Shown here in pieces: positions 35,447-46,941 of a DNA stretch of 64,000 nucleotides (the first letter of the stretch is position 1; every line of letters starts with the position of its first letter). The stretch lies in contig NW_020312788.1 of the NCBI RefSeq assembly GCF_003265705.1, positions 8,162,695 through 8,226,694 of the forward strand, read 5' to 3'. The DNA is from Callorhinus ursinus (Eukaryota > Chordata > Mammalia > Carnivora > Otariidae). A model generated the notes under the pieces. It was given only the letters and a program-made list of their open reading frames with translations, did no database searches and had not been told where the DNA came from. The translations under genes were made by a program, and so were the position numbers.

Positions 35447-36845
35447 TTTAGGAACAATGAACAATCCAATATTGAACCAAAGAGTAGATTTTCTAGAATG
35501 GTTATATTTGTTCTTTACTCTCTTTTTTGTTCATAAGTTATGACCATGCATAACCAACAAAAATTTATTAAATTCTTAAAAGAGATCATGAGGTTGACAG
35601 CCTCATTAGGGAAAATAAAGCAATCAAATTTGGAATAGAAGCTCTAGTATAAAATCGAAATTTCTCTAGCTAAGTTAAGTAAATTTGCCCTTATGTGTTT
35701 GCCATTCACACTTTTTCATGTCAGTGAAAAAAGAGTCAACAGGCTGAGCTTCCTTAACAATTTAAATTACCCTACTTTATGAATTGAGATTTTATTATTA
35801 AGGTATATATTTTAACACTGTTAATACTTTATTACTATCAATGATAAATGGAAGCAATACTGCAAAATTATTTCATATTTTGTAAACACAGTATTAAAAT
35901 AGATTATTAAGGGTTAATAAATTAGTTTATGAATTTTGGAACTGTATCTTTCCATTCTAGAACAGTAGACTGAGGAAAGGGTTCAAACATATACCACATA
36001 GAGAATAGGGGGAAAAGTGATTTATAGTATAGAGGACATTTTCTTAAGGCTGGTAGTTTACTTGTTTCTTGAATGGAAGTATGTGGAAAAATATCTCCAG
36101 ATGTCACAACTCTGTGATTCTGTTATCGTTCTTGAAGACAGGGAGAATAGTGTTTTCAAAATTACTTCTGCATCTTTCATTAAATCTTTGAAAATATGCA
36201 GTAGAAAGAAATGCTTGGCCATATGAATAATAATAAAAGCGTAGCATTTATATAGAAACAAAACCCAATCTTCCAGATATAGAACAAATCTAAAAGCAAA
36301 ATGAGAATTTGGGAGCATTATGAATGCCCCCACAGAGTATAGATTTTTGAAAAATTAAATAGTAAAAACTACAATGTTCTATTTTACTGGGCCATAATTT
36401 ATCTTCTTGCAATCCATATATCCCGAAAACATAGTAAAGTCAAATGATAATTTGGCATATGTTCCGTGCTGGCAATGTCAATAGTCTACTTTATTTGTAT
36501 TCTTGAGAGCTGGAACTCAGCAGAAATGAAAAATTAGACTCTACACCTCAAAAATCACAGAATTGACAGCAAAATTCAATCTCACACTCTTAAACTCTGC
36601 CTGCCTGGTTTGCAGAATAACTCCTGCATGTATGATGCATCAGTCCAACCCCAGGGGTTCTCGCTGTGGTTCCAAGTTGAACCCCGTGCTGGTCCAAAGG
36701 AATGTAACAAAAAGGGAACCCCAGCTTCTCCTCCCACTTTGGTGCCTTTCTTCTGAAAGAATGACTTAACCCCTTCACTTTATGGCTTTCTTTGGACTTT
36801 TGACACTCTCAGCTTTCCCCCTCATTGTTTATTTCAACTTTTCTG
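35446..36845. other. Unassigned sequence
   Basis: Overlapping sense and antisense open frames at 36017-36333 and 36563-36778 have no domains and are likely chance. Confidence 0.4.
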
Positions 36846-36849
36846 GCCT

Positions 36850-37245
36850 CTTTGTTCATTCATTCATACAAAACAGTAATGTAATATAACACCAAAGGAT
36901 GATAAGAGTCATAAAGAAAAACAATTCAGAGTGATAGGACAACTAATATTGGAATATTTTAGATAAAGTGGTCAGGGAAGGTCTTTCTGAAAATGGAATT
37001 TGAGCAAAGCCTGAATAAAGTGAACGGATGGTCCAAGTAAATATCGAGGCAGAGGGAATATAGAAGTGCAAAGGTCCTGTGATTGCAGCAATGTGTTTGA
37101 ATGTTGAGGCAAAGAAAGAAGGATGGATTTCAGTGAATGAAGAAGAGGAGAGCAGAAAATAAGGTTCAAAAAGTAGCCAGAGGCCAGGTCATGTAGGGGT
37201 TTGTAGAGAATTTGATATTTAGCATCTTCCTCAAATGTGTTAGCT
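36850..37245 (+). repeat. Old LINE-like repeat
   Basis: 'Ttcattcattcatacaaaacag', 'gtggtcagggaaggtctttctg', 'tttgagcaaagcctgaataaag', 'agaagtgcaaaggtcctgtg', 'ggccaggtcatgtaggggtttgtag'. This phrase order is typical of a widespread ancient mammalian repeat, also present at 30790 and 48020. The minus-strand 95-codon frame over it is not a gene. Confidence 0.65.
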
Positions 37246-37249
37246 TGGT

Positions 37250-38163
37250 GCAGTTTCAATCAAACATGCTTGGGTTTCACCACTAGCTAACTACTTTGTC
37301 TTGGGTTTCCTTGGGCAAAGCTGGGCCCTGGAACTCTCCCCTTTCTGCCTGCGGGCCCACCAGGCTTTGGCTCTCACGCAGGAGACCTCGTCTGCAAATA
37401 TCTTTCTAGGCCTCCTACTCATTACCTCTAATTAAACTTACTAGACCGTGTTCCTCACCCCCTTGGAAGTAGGTAGTAAAGTAAAATGAAATTGCATTTT
37501 ATTCCAAATTATTGTAATAGATTCTCCCACGTGTGCCTTACCCCCCACTGCCACCCCAGTCTGCCCCTCTGCAACAACCCTCACATCTTCGTGGACGCTT
37601 CTAGTTCCTTTTCCAGTTGGACTAAAGAACATTTAATTTTTCATGTCTGGGTTATAATACTTTGGAATATAATGTTGCTTTTTAAACTCACAATGAAACT
37701 ATTCTCACTTTTCTTCTTAAATTTGACATTAATCTATTTGTCAAGAGAACATGAATTTAAAAAAATGCTACAGACTGTTCATTCTTTTTTTAAAAAGGTG
37801 CATTCCATGAAAAGGCTCTTAGGAAAAATAAAGCACAGAGCATGTTTAACACATGAAAAGGAACAACCAACATCCCCAAGTATTTACAGTATTCAATATA
37901 ACTTGATAAGATAAAGTCTTCTGAAATCCTTAAAGTGACCGGTTATTACTGAGTACATCCTTCATTGCACAGATAATTGTGTGACTTATTAACCTTCCAG
38001 GAAGACAAGTTAGAATAAACTTTACCACTGATGGTCCAAAAAGAAATCGATGACATTAATAGTATAGGTTGTTAGGGAATGTGACATTTAAGTACAAATT
38101 GAATAATGGCATGATCATTAAAAGTCACTTGTGCTCTGATTTAGAAGTTTAGCCTGAGAAATG

Positions 38164-38199
<36 letters not shown>

Positions 38200-38885
38200 A
38201 AACAAGTTGTTGTCATTTTTTAAATTGAGAATTCGTAACAAATGCAAGATACTCAAATAATTGTTGGCGAAAGATATTAGAGTGGAATGCCCAGAATCTG
38301 GACTGATGGACTCATAGACTCATCTTGAAGGAAGGTCAATTGATATAATTTGCACAGATATCATCTGTGAACCACTGGCTACCTGTAGGTCACACACTTT
38401 TACTGGATTATGTTGAACACAGGTACTCTTCAACTACCTGGGAGAGCAGAACTCCAACAAGGTATTATTCTCCCACGAGTATTGATGTGAACAATGTCCT
38501 ACCCTTTAGTTTCTTTCTGGTTGGCTATGTTCTCATTGAATCTTAAAGCCAAAAGGGATTTAAAATCATCTAGCTCAGGGATCATAAATAGCAAACATGA
38601 CGCCTATTTTCTCTTTTTCTGTCTCCATGAGAGATATCACTACTCAATGGAATGTTCCTTCCCATGAAACATAGAATCCACCTCACAATTTCCAGGAGAA
38701 CACTTAAGACAGCCAGTTCCAGGCTATTGGTATTCCAGGTAAAAATCACCTGCCACACCTGATCTAGTCCAGATTTCCATTTCATAGGTAAGGAAGCAGG
38801 GACCCAGAACTCCTTCACAACTAAGTTAGAGATTCAGACTACAATCTTGAAATGGAGCTTTTTCCAATTGAAAATAATTTGATCC
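37250..38885. other. Unassigned sequence with a (CA)n tract
   Basis: A 142-codon plus-strand frame at 37486-37914 is the longest in the window, but it has no recognisable domain and ends in AT-rich sequence. I treat it as chance. A (CA)n microsatellite lies at 38167-38198. Sequence at 38535-38590 ('aaagccaaaagggatttaaaatcatctagctc') hints at a MIR3-like fragment. Confidence 0.4.
38167..38198 (+). repeat. (CA)n microsatellite
   Basis: A pure CA repeat of about 15 units. Confidence 0.95.
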
Positions 38886-38886
38886 A

Positions 38887-39515
38887 GGGGTGCCTGGTTG
38901 GCTCAGTCATTAAGCGTCTGCCTTCAGCTCAGGTCATAATCCCAGGGTCCTGGGATGGAGCCCCACATCGGGCTCCCTGCTCCGCGGGAAGCCTGCTTCT
39001 CCCTCTCCCTCTCCCCTTGCTTGTGTTCCTGCTCTTGCTATCTCTCTCTGTTAGATAAGGAATTCTTAATCTCAGGAACAAACTGAAGGTTGCTGGAGTG
39101 GTGGGGGGTGGGAGGGATGGGGTGGCTGGGTGATAAACTTTGGGGTGGGTATGTGCTATGGTGAGCTCTGTGAATTGTGCAAGACTGTTGAATCACAGAC
39201 CTGTACCTCTGAAACAAATAATACATTATATGTTAAAAGAAGAAGAAGAAGAAGAAGATAGCAGGAAGGGAAAAATGAAGGGGGGGAATCGAAGGGGGAG
39301 ACGAACCATGAGAGACGATGGACTCTGAGAAACAAACTGAAGGTTCTAGAGGGAAGGGGGTGGGGGGATAAGTTAGCCTGGTGATGGGTATTAAAGAGGG
39401 CACATTCTGCATGGAGCATTGGGTGTTATATGCGAACAATGAATCATAGAACACTACATCAAAAACTAATGATGTAATGTATGGTGATTAACATAACATA
39501 ATACAATAAAAAAAA
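38887..39515 (+). mobile_element. Chimeric retrotransposon: SINEC joined to an L1 3' end, one shared TSD
   Basis: The 5' part (38887 to about 39052) is a SINEC from its true start ('ggggtgcctggttggctcag') to 'tctctctctgtta', where its AAATAAAT tail should begin. It passes directly into L1 3' sequence ('ggaattcttaatctcagg') that runs to the L1 end ('taatgatgtaatgtatgg', then an A-rich tail). Target-site copies GAAAATAATTTGATCCA (38870-38886) and GAAAATAAATTGATCCA (39516-39532) bracket the whole composite, with 16 of 17 matching. Neither part has its own TSD. This fits template switching of the L1 reverse transcriptase from L1 RNA to SINE RNA during one insertion. Confidence 0.85.
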
Positions 39516-39532
39516 GAAAATAAATTGATCCA

Positions 39533-39849
39533 TATGAGAAGTAGGACTTTAATCTGCTTTGCCCTATATTCAAAGTTTCTAAGCCAAAACATATACATAA
39601 AACTACTCAGTACTGAGCTGACCATTGGAAAGGCTCACTTCTTTACCATTTCTACTCTATACAAAAGTAATAGAGCATTTAGGGAGTTGTCACTGAAGCC
39701 AGTTCTTTTCATATGAACCAAGTAAAATTTTCCTAAATACTGGGCAACATGCTGCTTGTCTTGCAATAAAACAAACAAACATAGTATATCTAGCAAAGGC
39801 AAAGTCTTCCACCCTTGAATTATCTGGTTTGTTCATCAAATACTGTCAA
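39533..39849. other. Unassigned sequence
   Basis: No gene or repeat recognised. Confidence 0.4.
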
Positions 39850-40400
39850 AGCAGGGTGCCTTAATTTGTAAGGTACCCTGGAGGAAGATGCCACCTAAGG
39901 ATGATCACCTTGCTGTAATCTGCTTTGTCTTATTTAACTCAGCGAGACTTCTATTTGTATTTCTCTGAGGCTCAGTGTGGAGAATAATGCAATCACTAGA
40001 ATTTAAAAATAACACAATGTAGAACCATTGCCTCTAAGCCCAGAACAGGTGATATTCTGCAGAGAGCAGCCCTGGGTGCATTTAACATCTCTGTGTGTGA
40101 TTGATTGCAAGCTGGAGAGTAGTCATTAAAATTGTCAAGTACATCATATCATCAGGACGGGTGAGCACCTTGGAAGACAGGATTAGAATTAAAAATGACC
40201 TTGACAGTTAGAAAAATGATTACAAGCATATGAAATTGAGTTTCCTAGAATCAACTGTGTAGCAACATACTTACTAAAGAGACCACACACTGCACAAATT
40301 CAAGTTTGAAATGGACAAGTTGAGCAGATACTAATTGTTGCTCCCTGAGCTGTTCTCTGGTCAGCATTGTTTTGCTGAATTAGAAATGTAGCCTAATTCC
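39850..40400. other. Candidate conserved non-coding element
   Basis: High-complexity unique DNA with E-box-like, SOX-like and homeodomain-like motifs ('cagaacaggtgatattctgc' near 40042, 'gtgattgattgcaagc' near 40097). No repeat match. Function and conservation are untested. Confidence 0.28.
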
Positions 40401-41368
40401 AGATTGTATAATTTAAAAAGCAGAGTAATATGTACCTCATATAATGTATAATCTACTATTTAATTAAATGTAGTATATACTTTCGTTAATGAACTAATGA
40501 AAATGTCGATTAATCATTAAGTATCACTTTAAGATTAATTTATGTGGTATATAAATGAAGAAACTCTTGGAAACCCTGGAAAAGAACCAGAAGCCTAGGA
40601 TGGAAATAATTACAAGGAAAGTAGGAAAAGTTAGGATATGTTAATAAAAGGATTTAGAAAAGTTAAGAGTACAAGGCTGGTCAATTTTTAAAGAGAAATG
40701 AAGAGAAACTATGTTAAATAACATCATAAAGAATTTAGACCACAAATAAAGACAAAAGATATCTTAAATGTTAAAAACTCTGATTTGATTTGGGAACATT
40801 ATTTCGTAGAGATAGTGTTGATATAGGCTGTTAACAGCTTTGCCTGGATCCAACAGTGCAAAAGAATTAGGATTCTGTGATCTTGCAAGGGTAAAATATT
40901 TATGTGGAGTATTGATTGCTTTTCTTGAAGAAATGCTAATTTATGATAACTGTTTAAGTCATATAACCTTTTGTGATAAGTGATTACAAAGTTATTGTTT
41001 CAGCTATTGAGAAATCATGAAATTCCCTCAAAACCTTTTTATAAAATCTTTAATATTATTTCATATAGAACATCACAAAGAGTATGTAATATTTCTTAGC
41101 AATGCTGATACCACATAATATCTCTATTGTGTAAAGCAGGAAAAAAACTGGTGTGAGATCTGTCATTTATGAAGCTCTTAGGCTAGAGTTATTAACCATT
41201 AATCATTTCATTTGGCAAATTTGATGTAACAACACCTTTAATAATTATAAACACTTGAGGTGATAGCCACACAGTACTCTTCAGTGTGCAGTGACATTTT
41301 TTTTAGTTAACCAAAGCACTCACAGAAGGAACTTTTAAATTGGTTTAGGTGCACATAAAATATGCAGT
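40401..41368. other. Unassigned AT-rich sequence
   Basis: No gene or repeat recognised. Confidence 0.4.
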
Positions 41369-41468
41369 CAAGCATTAGGGAGGGTATGTGCTATGGTGAG
41401 CGCTATGAATTGTGTAAGACTGATGAATCACAGACCTGTACCCCTGAAACAAATAATACATTATAAAA
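41369..41468 (+). mobile_element. Very short L1 3'-UTR insertion ending at an internal A-rich site
   Basis: 'Ggagggtatgtgctatggtg' to 'acaaataatacattat' equals an internal block of the carnivore L1 3' UTR (compare 39145-39232). It is followed by an A run, not the rest of the UTR. A perfect 12-bp TSD, AAAATATGCAGT, is at 41357-41368 and 41469-41480. The RNA was therefore polyadenylated early, or priming occurred at the internal A-rich stretch. Confidence 0.85.
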
Positions 41469-41630
41469 AAAATATGCAGTTGATTTATAGTTGCTACTGT
41501 GGCTTTAAAATACTGCATTTCTTAAATACCTAGGGAAACTTTTTGTTTGTTTCTTTGTTTCTTTTCTTTTTTTACCACCTGGAACACTGAAAGAATTTTA
41601 GCAGTTTTAAAAGACTATTTATGCAGTTGG

Positions 41631-41697
41631 TAATGTATGGTGATTAACATAACATAACAAAAAAATAAAAAATAAAAAAAAAATTTTAAAAAAAGGA
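41631..41697 (+). mobile_element. Minimal L1 3' terminus with A-rich tail
   Basis: 'Taatgtatggtgattaac' and 'ataacataac' are the last ~35 bp of the carnivore L1, followed by about 35 bp of A-rich tail with T interruptions. It is extremely 5'-truncated. A TSD is not clear. Confidence 0.75.
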
Positions 41698-43370
41698 TGT
41701 CTATCACTTATATTGGCATTTAACATCCAGATGAGTTTTTGTATAATTGAAGTGATTTTTCTCACTGTGTTCTTAATTTGTGGCAAGATGTCACTTTTTT
41801 TGCAACATTCCACCTCTGTTGTTATATCCTTAGCTTATAAACAAAAAGAAACCTGTATGGCAACTTCCAAGAGAACCTCACAGGTGTTCTAAAGGAATTC
41901 TAAATGTCGGTATCTGTAACATCAGTTGTGTGCAAACCATGGGAGTAAGAAGAGAGAGCGTTAAAGAATGAGCACGGGTACACGGTAAACAAACAAAGAT
42001 TGGCTAGAAATACTGAGACTTAGGGGTAGGAATGTTCTCTGGGAAATAGTGCACAAACAAGAGTTCTAACTTAGATTTTGCAATTTACATATCTGATTCA
42101 ATGAATATCCAAGCATGTTCCTATTTCTGATAGGAGGAAAAAGGTGGATTTTCCCAAGTGTTCCTTTGGTATGACTACCTTCTCTTTCCTTTGTCCTCAT
42201 CTCTGTACCCACCCCCAAGAGGTAACGTTCCTTGGTTGATGAAGAGTGGCAGAGAAGAAAGAGAGACAGAGACAGAGACAGAAAGACAGACAGAAGTTGA
42301 CAAAGACTAAAAGTGGGTGAGGCAATTTCATGAAGCCTGTGGTTCCAAGAGGAATATTCACTGGTTATAAACTAGCATGTCTATTAGATAAGCTAGGAAT
42401 GTTCTAAAAGACAGCAATAGGGATATGCTCCCTCCCACCCCAAATTCTCAAGGACTTTGCTCAATTACAAGTCTAATTTGGAATATGATGAACTAGATAT
42501 ATGCTTTGCAACCAGAGAAAACTGTCATTAGATGAAAGAAGACCTGGTCCCAAAAGGTCATGGAAGACAGGACTCCGTGCTCAGAATGAGGCTACTAAGG
42601 CCATAGTCCTCCCTTCATTCTTTATACATAAGATTAGCCAATCAAGTGCAAGTGCAAGACAGGAAAGGTAGCACTAGAATGATCATATGCAACATTTGAA
42701 TGAAAGTGTGCAGCATCTGAGTGCTTGTTCATGGATATGTTGACTCAATAAATACATAAATTGGTCTGTTTTGAAGATAATTTGATTCAACTATCTGTCC
42801 TTGCTTATGAGATTGAATCTTTGACAAGTATTATTAGAAACAAAATTGTAGAGAAATCATCTTCATTCTCATTTAGAAATAAAAACTCTGCAATTTGAGA
42901 AATGTCAAAGAGACACACAGCCCTATTGTTGTTGTTATTAGTTATCAAGACTGAAGATTTGACCTGAAAGCAAGAAAAGAGATGGAAAATCATATTATCA
43001 CAGATGAGAAGTGGCAATTCTTATCCCTGCCCAACCTTCTCCAACTTAAATAACCAAAGAATAATATTGAAGGTGGCATTTTAGAATTATACAGGGTGCC
43101 TTTTCTGGAACCAAAAAAAACTTTGCTACCAATGTTATATGGGATCAGATTTTTTGATTTTAGACTAGACTAGACTAAGATTGACTACACTACAGTGGGC
43201 ATTCAGAAATGTTTAATATCGCTACTCTCAAAATGAGCCATCTCTCCTACAGTACAGAATACCTGTCAATTCTGTCTGCTTACATTATTTTCCCCATTAT
43301 ACTGAAAAGGAAAAATGAAGCTATTTGGTTGAAACAAAGCAAATTCTTAAATACGGTTTCCATTACTTAT
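41698..43370. other. Unassigned sequence
   Basis: No gene recognised. A GA-rich simple stretch with 'gagacagagacagagacag' lies at 42255-42295. A short (TAGAC)n run sits at 43161-43177. Confidence 0.4.
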
Positions 43371-43373
43371 GCC

Positions 43374-43550
43374 AAGGATCAGCAAATTAAGGTCCACGGG
43401 CCAAGTTCAGCCTGCAGCCTATTTTTTATATGGCCCTAGAACTAAGAATGAGTTTTACATATTTAAAGGATTATTTTAAAAAAATCTCAGTGACAGAGAG
43501 TTTATGTGACCCACAAAACCTAAAATATTTTCTATTTGGCCCTTTACAAG
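43374..43550 (+). mobile_element. MER5A-like hAT DNA transposon fossil
   Basis: 'Aaggatcagcaaattaaggtcc', 'acgggccaagttcagcctgcagcc', 'atgtgacccacaaaacctaaaatattttctatttggccctttac' follow the MER5A order (ggtcggcaaactacggcccg ... cctaaaatatttactatctggcccttta). Non-autonomous and non-coding. It is interrupted or truncated before its 3' TIR. Confidence 0.88.
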
Positions 43551-44472
43551 GCCATTAATAATATATAGGCACACCTCATTTTATTGTGCTTTATGGATAT
43601 CATGGTTTTTTACACACTGAACCCTGCATTGAGTAAGTCTGTCAGTGTCATTTCTTTTTCAATAGCATTTTCCCTTTCCTGTCTCTGTGTCACCTTTTGA
43701 TAATTCTTGCAATATTTTAAACTTTTTCATTATTATTGTATTTGTTATGGTGATCCGTGATCAGTGTTCTTTGATGTTACTATGGTAAGTGTTTGGTGGC
43801 ACCACGAGCCATAGCCATATAAGATGCCAAACTTCATCGATAAATGGGTGTCTTCTGGCTGCTCTACTGACCAGCAATTCCCTCTTCTCAGTCTTCCGTA
43901 TTCCTTGAGATACAGCAATATTGAAATTAAGCCAATTAATAACCCTAAAATGACCTCTAATTGTTCAAATGAAAGGAAGAGTCGCATGTCTCTCACTTTA
44001 AATCAAAAGCTAGAAGTGTTAAGTTTAGTTAGGAAGGCATGTTAAAAACTACGATAGGCTGCCAGCGAGAACTCTTGCACCAAACAGCCAAGATGTGGAT
44101 GCAAAAGAAAAATTTTTGAAGGAAATTAAAAGTGCTACTTCCAATGAACACATAAATGATGAAAAGTGAAAGAGTGTTATTGCTGATATGGAGAAACTTT
44201 TAGTGGTGTGGATAGAAGATCAGACCAACTACAACATTCTTCTAGGCCAAAGCCTAATGCAGAGTAAGGCCCTAACTCCATTCACTTCTCTAAAGGCCGA
44301 GAGAGGAGAGGAAGCTGCAGAAAGAAGTTCAAAGCTAGCAGAGGCTGGTTCTTGAGGTTTAAAAAGTGAAGAAACCATCTCTATAACATGAAAGTGCAAG
44401 GTGAAGCAGCAAGTGCTGATAGAAAGGCTGGAGCAAGTTATCCAGGAGATCTAGCTGAAATAATTAAAGAAG

Positions 44473-45012
44473 GTGGCTACACTAAACAACAGATTTTTCA
44501 ATGTGGACAGATCAGCCTTCTATGGGAAGAAGATGCCATCTAGGACTTTCATAGCTAGAGAGGAGAAGTCAAGACCTGGCTTCAAAGCTTCAAAGGACAG
44601 GCTCACTCTGTTGTTAGGGGTTAATGCAGCTGGTGACTTTCAGTTGAATCCAGTGCTCATGTACCATTCTGAAAATCCTAGCACCCTTAAGAATTACACT
44701 AAATCTCTTCTGCCTGTGCTCTATCAATGGAGCAACAAAGCCTGATTACAGCATATCTGTTTACACCATGATTTACTGAATATTTTAAGCTCATTGTCGA
44801 GAACTACTGTTCAGGAAAAAAAGATTCCTTTCAAAATATTACTGGTCATTGACAGTGCATTTGGTCACCCAAGAGCTCTGATGATATACAATGAGATTAA
44901 TGTTGTTTTCATGCCTCCTAACATAACATTCATTCTGCCTAAGGATCAAACAGTTATTTCAACTTTCAAGTCTTATTATTTAAGAAATACCTTTTGTGGG
45001 ATGCTTGGGTGA
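44473..45012 (+). pseudogene. Tigger1 transposase catalytic region, broken
   Basis: Two same-frame pieces are separated by a stop and local frameshift near 44743. Three acidic positions expected for a pogo-type DDD site are still aspartate: in FFNVD (44506-44508), in LLVID (44851-44853), and in KDQ (44944-44946). The last two are separated by 30 residues, as in this class. The frame ends where a SINE inserted at 44998. Ancient and inactive. Confidence 0.85.
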
Positions 45013-45190
45013 CTCAGTTGGTTAAGCATCTGCCTTCGGCTCTGATCATGATCCCAGGGTCCTGAGATCGAGCCCTCCAACGGGCTCCCTGCTCAGTGGG
45101 GAGCCTGCTTCTCCCTCTCACTCTGCCTGCCGCTCTCCCAGCTTGTGCTTTTTTTCTCTCTGACAAACAAATAAATAAAATCTTTTAAAA
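44998..45190 (+). mobile_element. SINEC copy inserted in Tigger1
   Basis: It has the head 'gggatgcttgggtgactcag', 'catctgccttcggctc', 'cgggctccctgctcagtgg', and the tail 'caaacaaataaataaaatcttttaaa'. The TSD is 13 bp with one mismatch, AAATACCTTTTGT at 44985-44997 and AAATACATTTTGT at 45191-45203, duplicated out of the transposase coding sequence. Confidence 0.95.
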
Positions 45191-46094
45191 AAATACATTT
45201 TGTAAGGCTATAGCTGCTGCAGATAGTGATTCCTCTGATGGATCTGGGCAAAGTAAATTGAAAACCTTCTGGAAAGGATTCATCATTCTAGATACCATTA
45301 AGAACATTCGAGATTCAGGGGAAGAGACCAACATATCAACATGAACAGGAGTTTGGAAGAAGTTGATTCCAACCCTTATAGATGACTTGGAGGGTTCAAG
45401 ACTTCAGTGGAGGAAGTAACTGCAGATGGGGTGGAAATAGCAAGAGAACTTGAACTAGAAGTGGAGCCTGAAGATGTAACTGAATTGCTGCAATGTCATG
45501 ATTAAACTTCAATGGACGAGGAGTTGTTTCTTAACACTGAGCAGAGAAAGTGATTCCTACTCCTGGTGAAAGTACTGAGAAGATTGTTGAAATGACCACA
45601 AATAATTTAGAATATGACATCAACTTAATTGATAAAACAGCAGCAGGGTTTGAGAGGATTAACTCCAATTTTGAAAGAAGTTCTGTTATGGGTAAAATGC
45701 TATCAAACAGCATCACATGCCAGCAGAGAAATCATTTGTGAAAGGAAGAGTCAATCAATGCAAGTAACTCCTTGTTGTCTTAGTTTAAGAAATTGCCACA
45801 GCCACCCCAAACCTCAGCAACCACCACCCTGATCAGTCTGCAGCCATCCACACCAAGGCATGAAAGTCCACCAGCAAAAAGGTTATGATTCACTGAAAGT
45901 GTCAGATGGTGGTTAGTATTTTAGCAATACAGTATTTTTAAATTAAGGTATGCACATCGTTTTTTATAGTATCATGTAAACATAACTTTTATATACACTG
46001 GAAAACCAAAAAGCTCACTTGACTCACTTACTGTGATATTCTCTTTATCGTAGTGGTCTGGAACTGAACCCACTATATCTCTGCAGCATGCCTG

Positions 46095-46725
46095 TTTCCT
46101 TTAAATGTAACTTAAGTGGTGGATTTTTAGCAAATTAAATGATTTGGATAAAAATGGAATGTTTCTATTTAAACCTAGAAAATAGAAATAGGATGCAGAC
46201 ACTCATTTCATTTGCAAAATGCTATAATATGCTTCTAATGTAGAATTAGTTGATGAGATGTCAAAAATACATCAATATTTTGATATCAAGAAGAAAGAAG
46301 CTATTTGTAAACTTGGTCAGCTCTAAAGAAGATAAATAAATTGATAAGGCAAACCTTTGCCAGTACAGTCAATAAATAAAAGTCATAAAATAAAAGCCAT
46401 ATATATATCTCTCTATATATAGATATAGAGATATATAAAATAAACACCATTATAGTAACACCGATATACAAATAGAGTAGTGTTAAATTCTCAAGTAAGT
46501 AGACTCTGAGGGTCACTGCAGGGAAAGATTGTTGGCATTAGCTGTAGCCAGTTTTTGCAGGTTTCATCTGGCCCTATTGAGCCAGATCACCTAAGTCTTG
46601 ACACTTTTCCTCCTGTTAAATTTCTAAGCCTGCCCGTAGCCCTCAACCAAGAGTCCATTTTCGCAAAGCACTCCAGGTTTTGTGGGAAGAAGAGTCATGG
46701 AGAAGGTCTAGTAAAACTAGTATGC
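46095..46725. other. Unassigned sequence with a TATA/TCTA palindromic tract
   Basis: At 46401-46437 an 'atatatatctctctatatatagatatagagatatat' tract is nearly self-complementary. The rest shows no gene or repeat. Confidence 0.45.
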
Positions 46726-46726
46726 T

Positions 46727-46931
46727 CGGGTCACCTGGGTGGCTCAGTCATTAAGCTTCTGCCTTCGGCTCAGGTCATGATCCCAGGGTCCTGGGACCGA
46801 GCCCCGCATCGGGCTCCCTGCTCGGTGGGGAGCCTGCTTCTCCCTCTCCCACTCCCCCTCCTTGTGTTCCTCTCTCGCTGTGTCTCTCTCTGTCAAATAA
46901 ATAAATAAATAAATCTTTAAAAAAACAAAAC
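46727..46931 (+). mobile_element. Young SINEC copy, sense, with TSD
   Basis: Well preserved: 'gggtcacctgggtggctcag', 'cattaagcttctgccttcgg', 'gagccccgcatcgggctccc', 'gtcaaataaataaataaat', 'ctttaaaaaaac'. The TSD AAAACTAGTA is perfect at 46713-46722 and 46932-46941. The 117-codon frame reaching into it (46555-46908) is not a gene. Confidence 0.95.
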
Positions 46932-46941
46932 AAAACTAGTA

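Larger units (their letters stand above)
43566..46094 (+). mobile_element. Nearly full-length Tigger1 DNA transposon (pogo class) with nested SINE
   Basis: Terminal repeats are recognisable: 'taggcacacctcattttatt' at 43566 and its inverse 'gtggtctggaactgaaccc...atgcctg' ending at 46094. Minus the 193-bp SINE it is about 2.33 kb, near the family's ~2.4 kb. Pieces of the transposase frame are clear: the N-terminal helix-turn-helix region at 43950-44040 (SLTLNQKLEVLSL), and the DDE/D catalytic region at 44473-44742 and 44794-45000. The protein would cut and paste the element by binding its end repeats. Stops and frameshifts throughout (for example the stop at 44743) make it a dead fossil. Confidence 0.95.

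Noticed and set aside
37486..37914. Longest open frame in the window (142 codons, plus strand)
   Set aside because: No domain, no clear splice context, AT-driven composition in the second half. Consistent with chance in AT-rich DNA.
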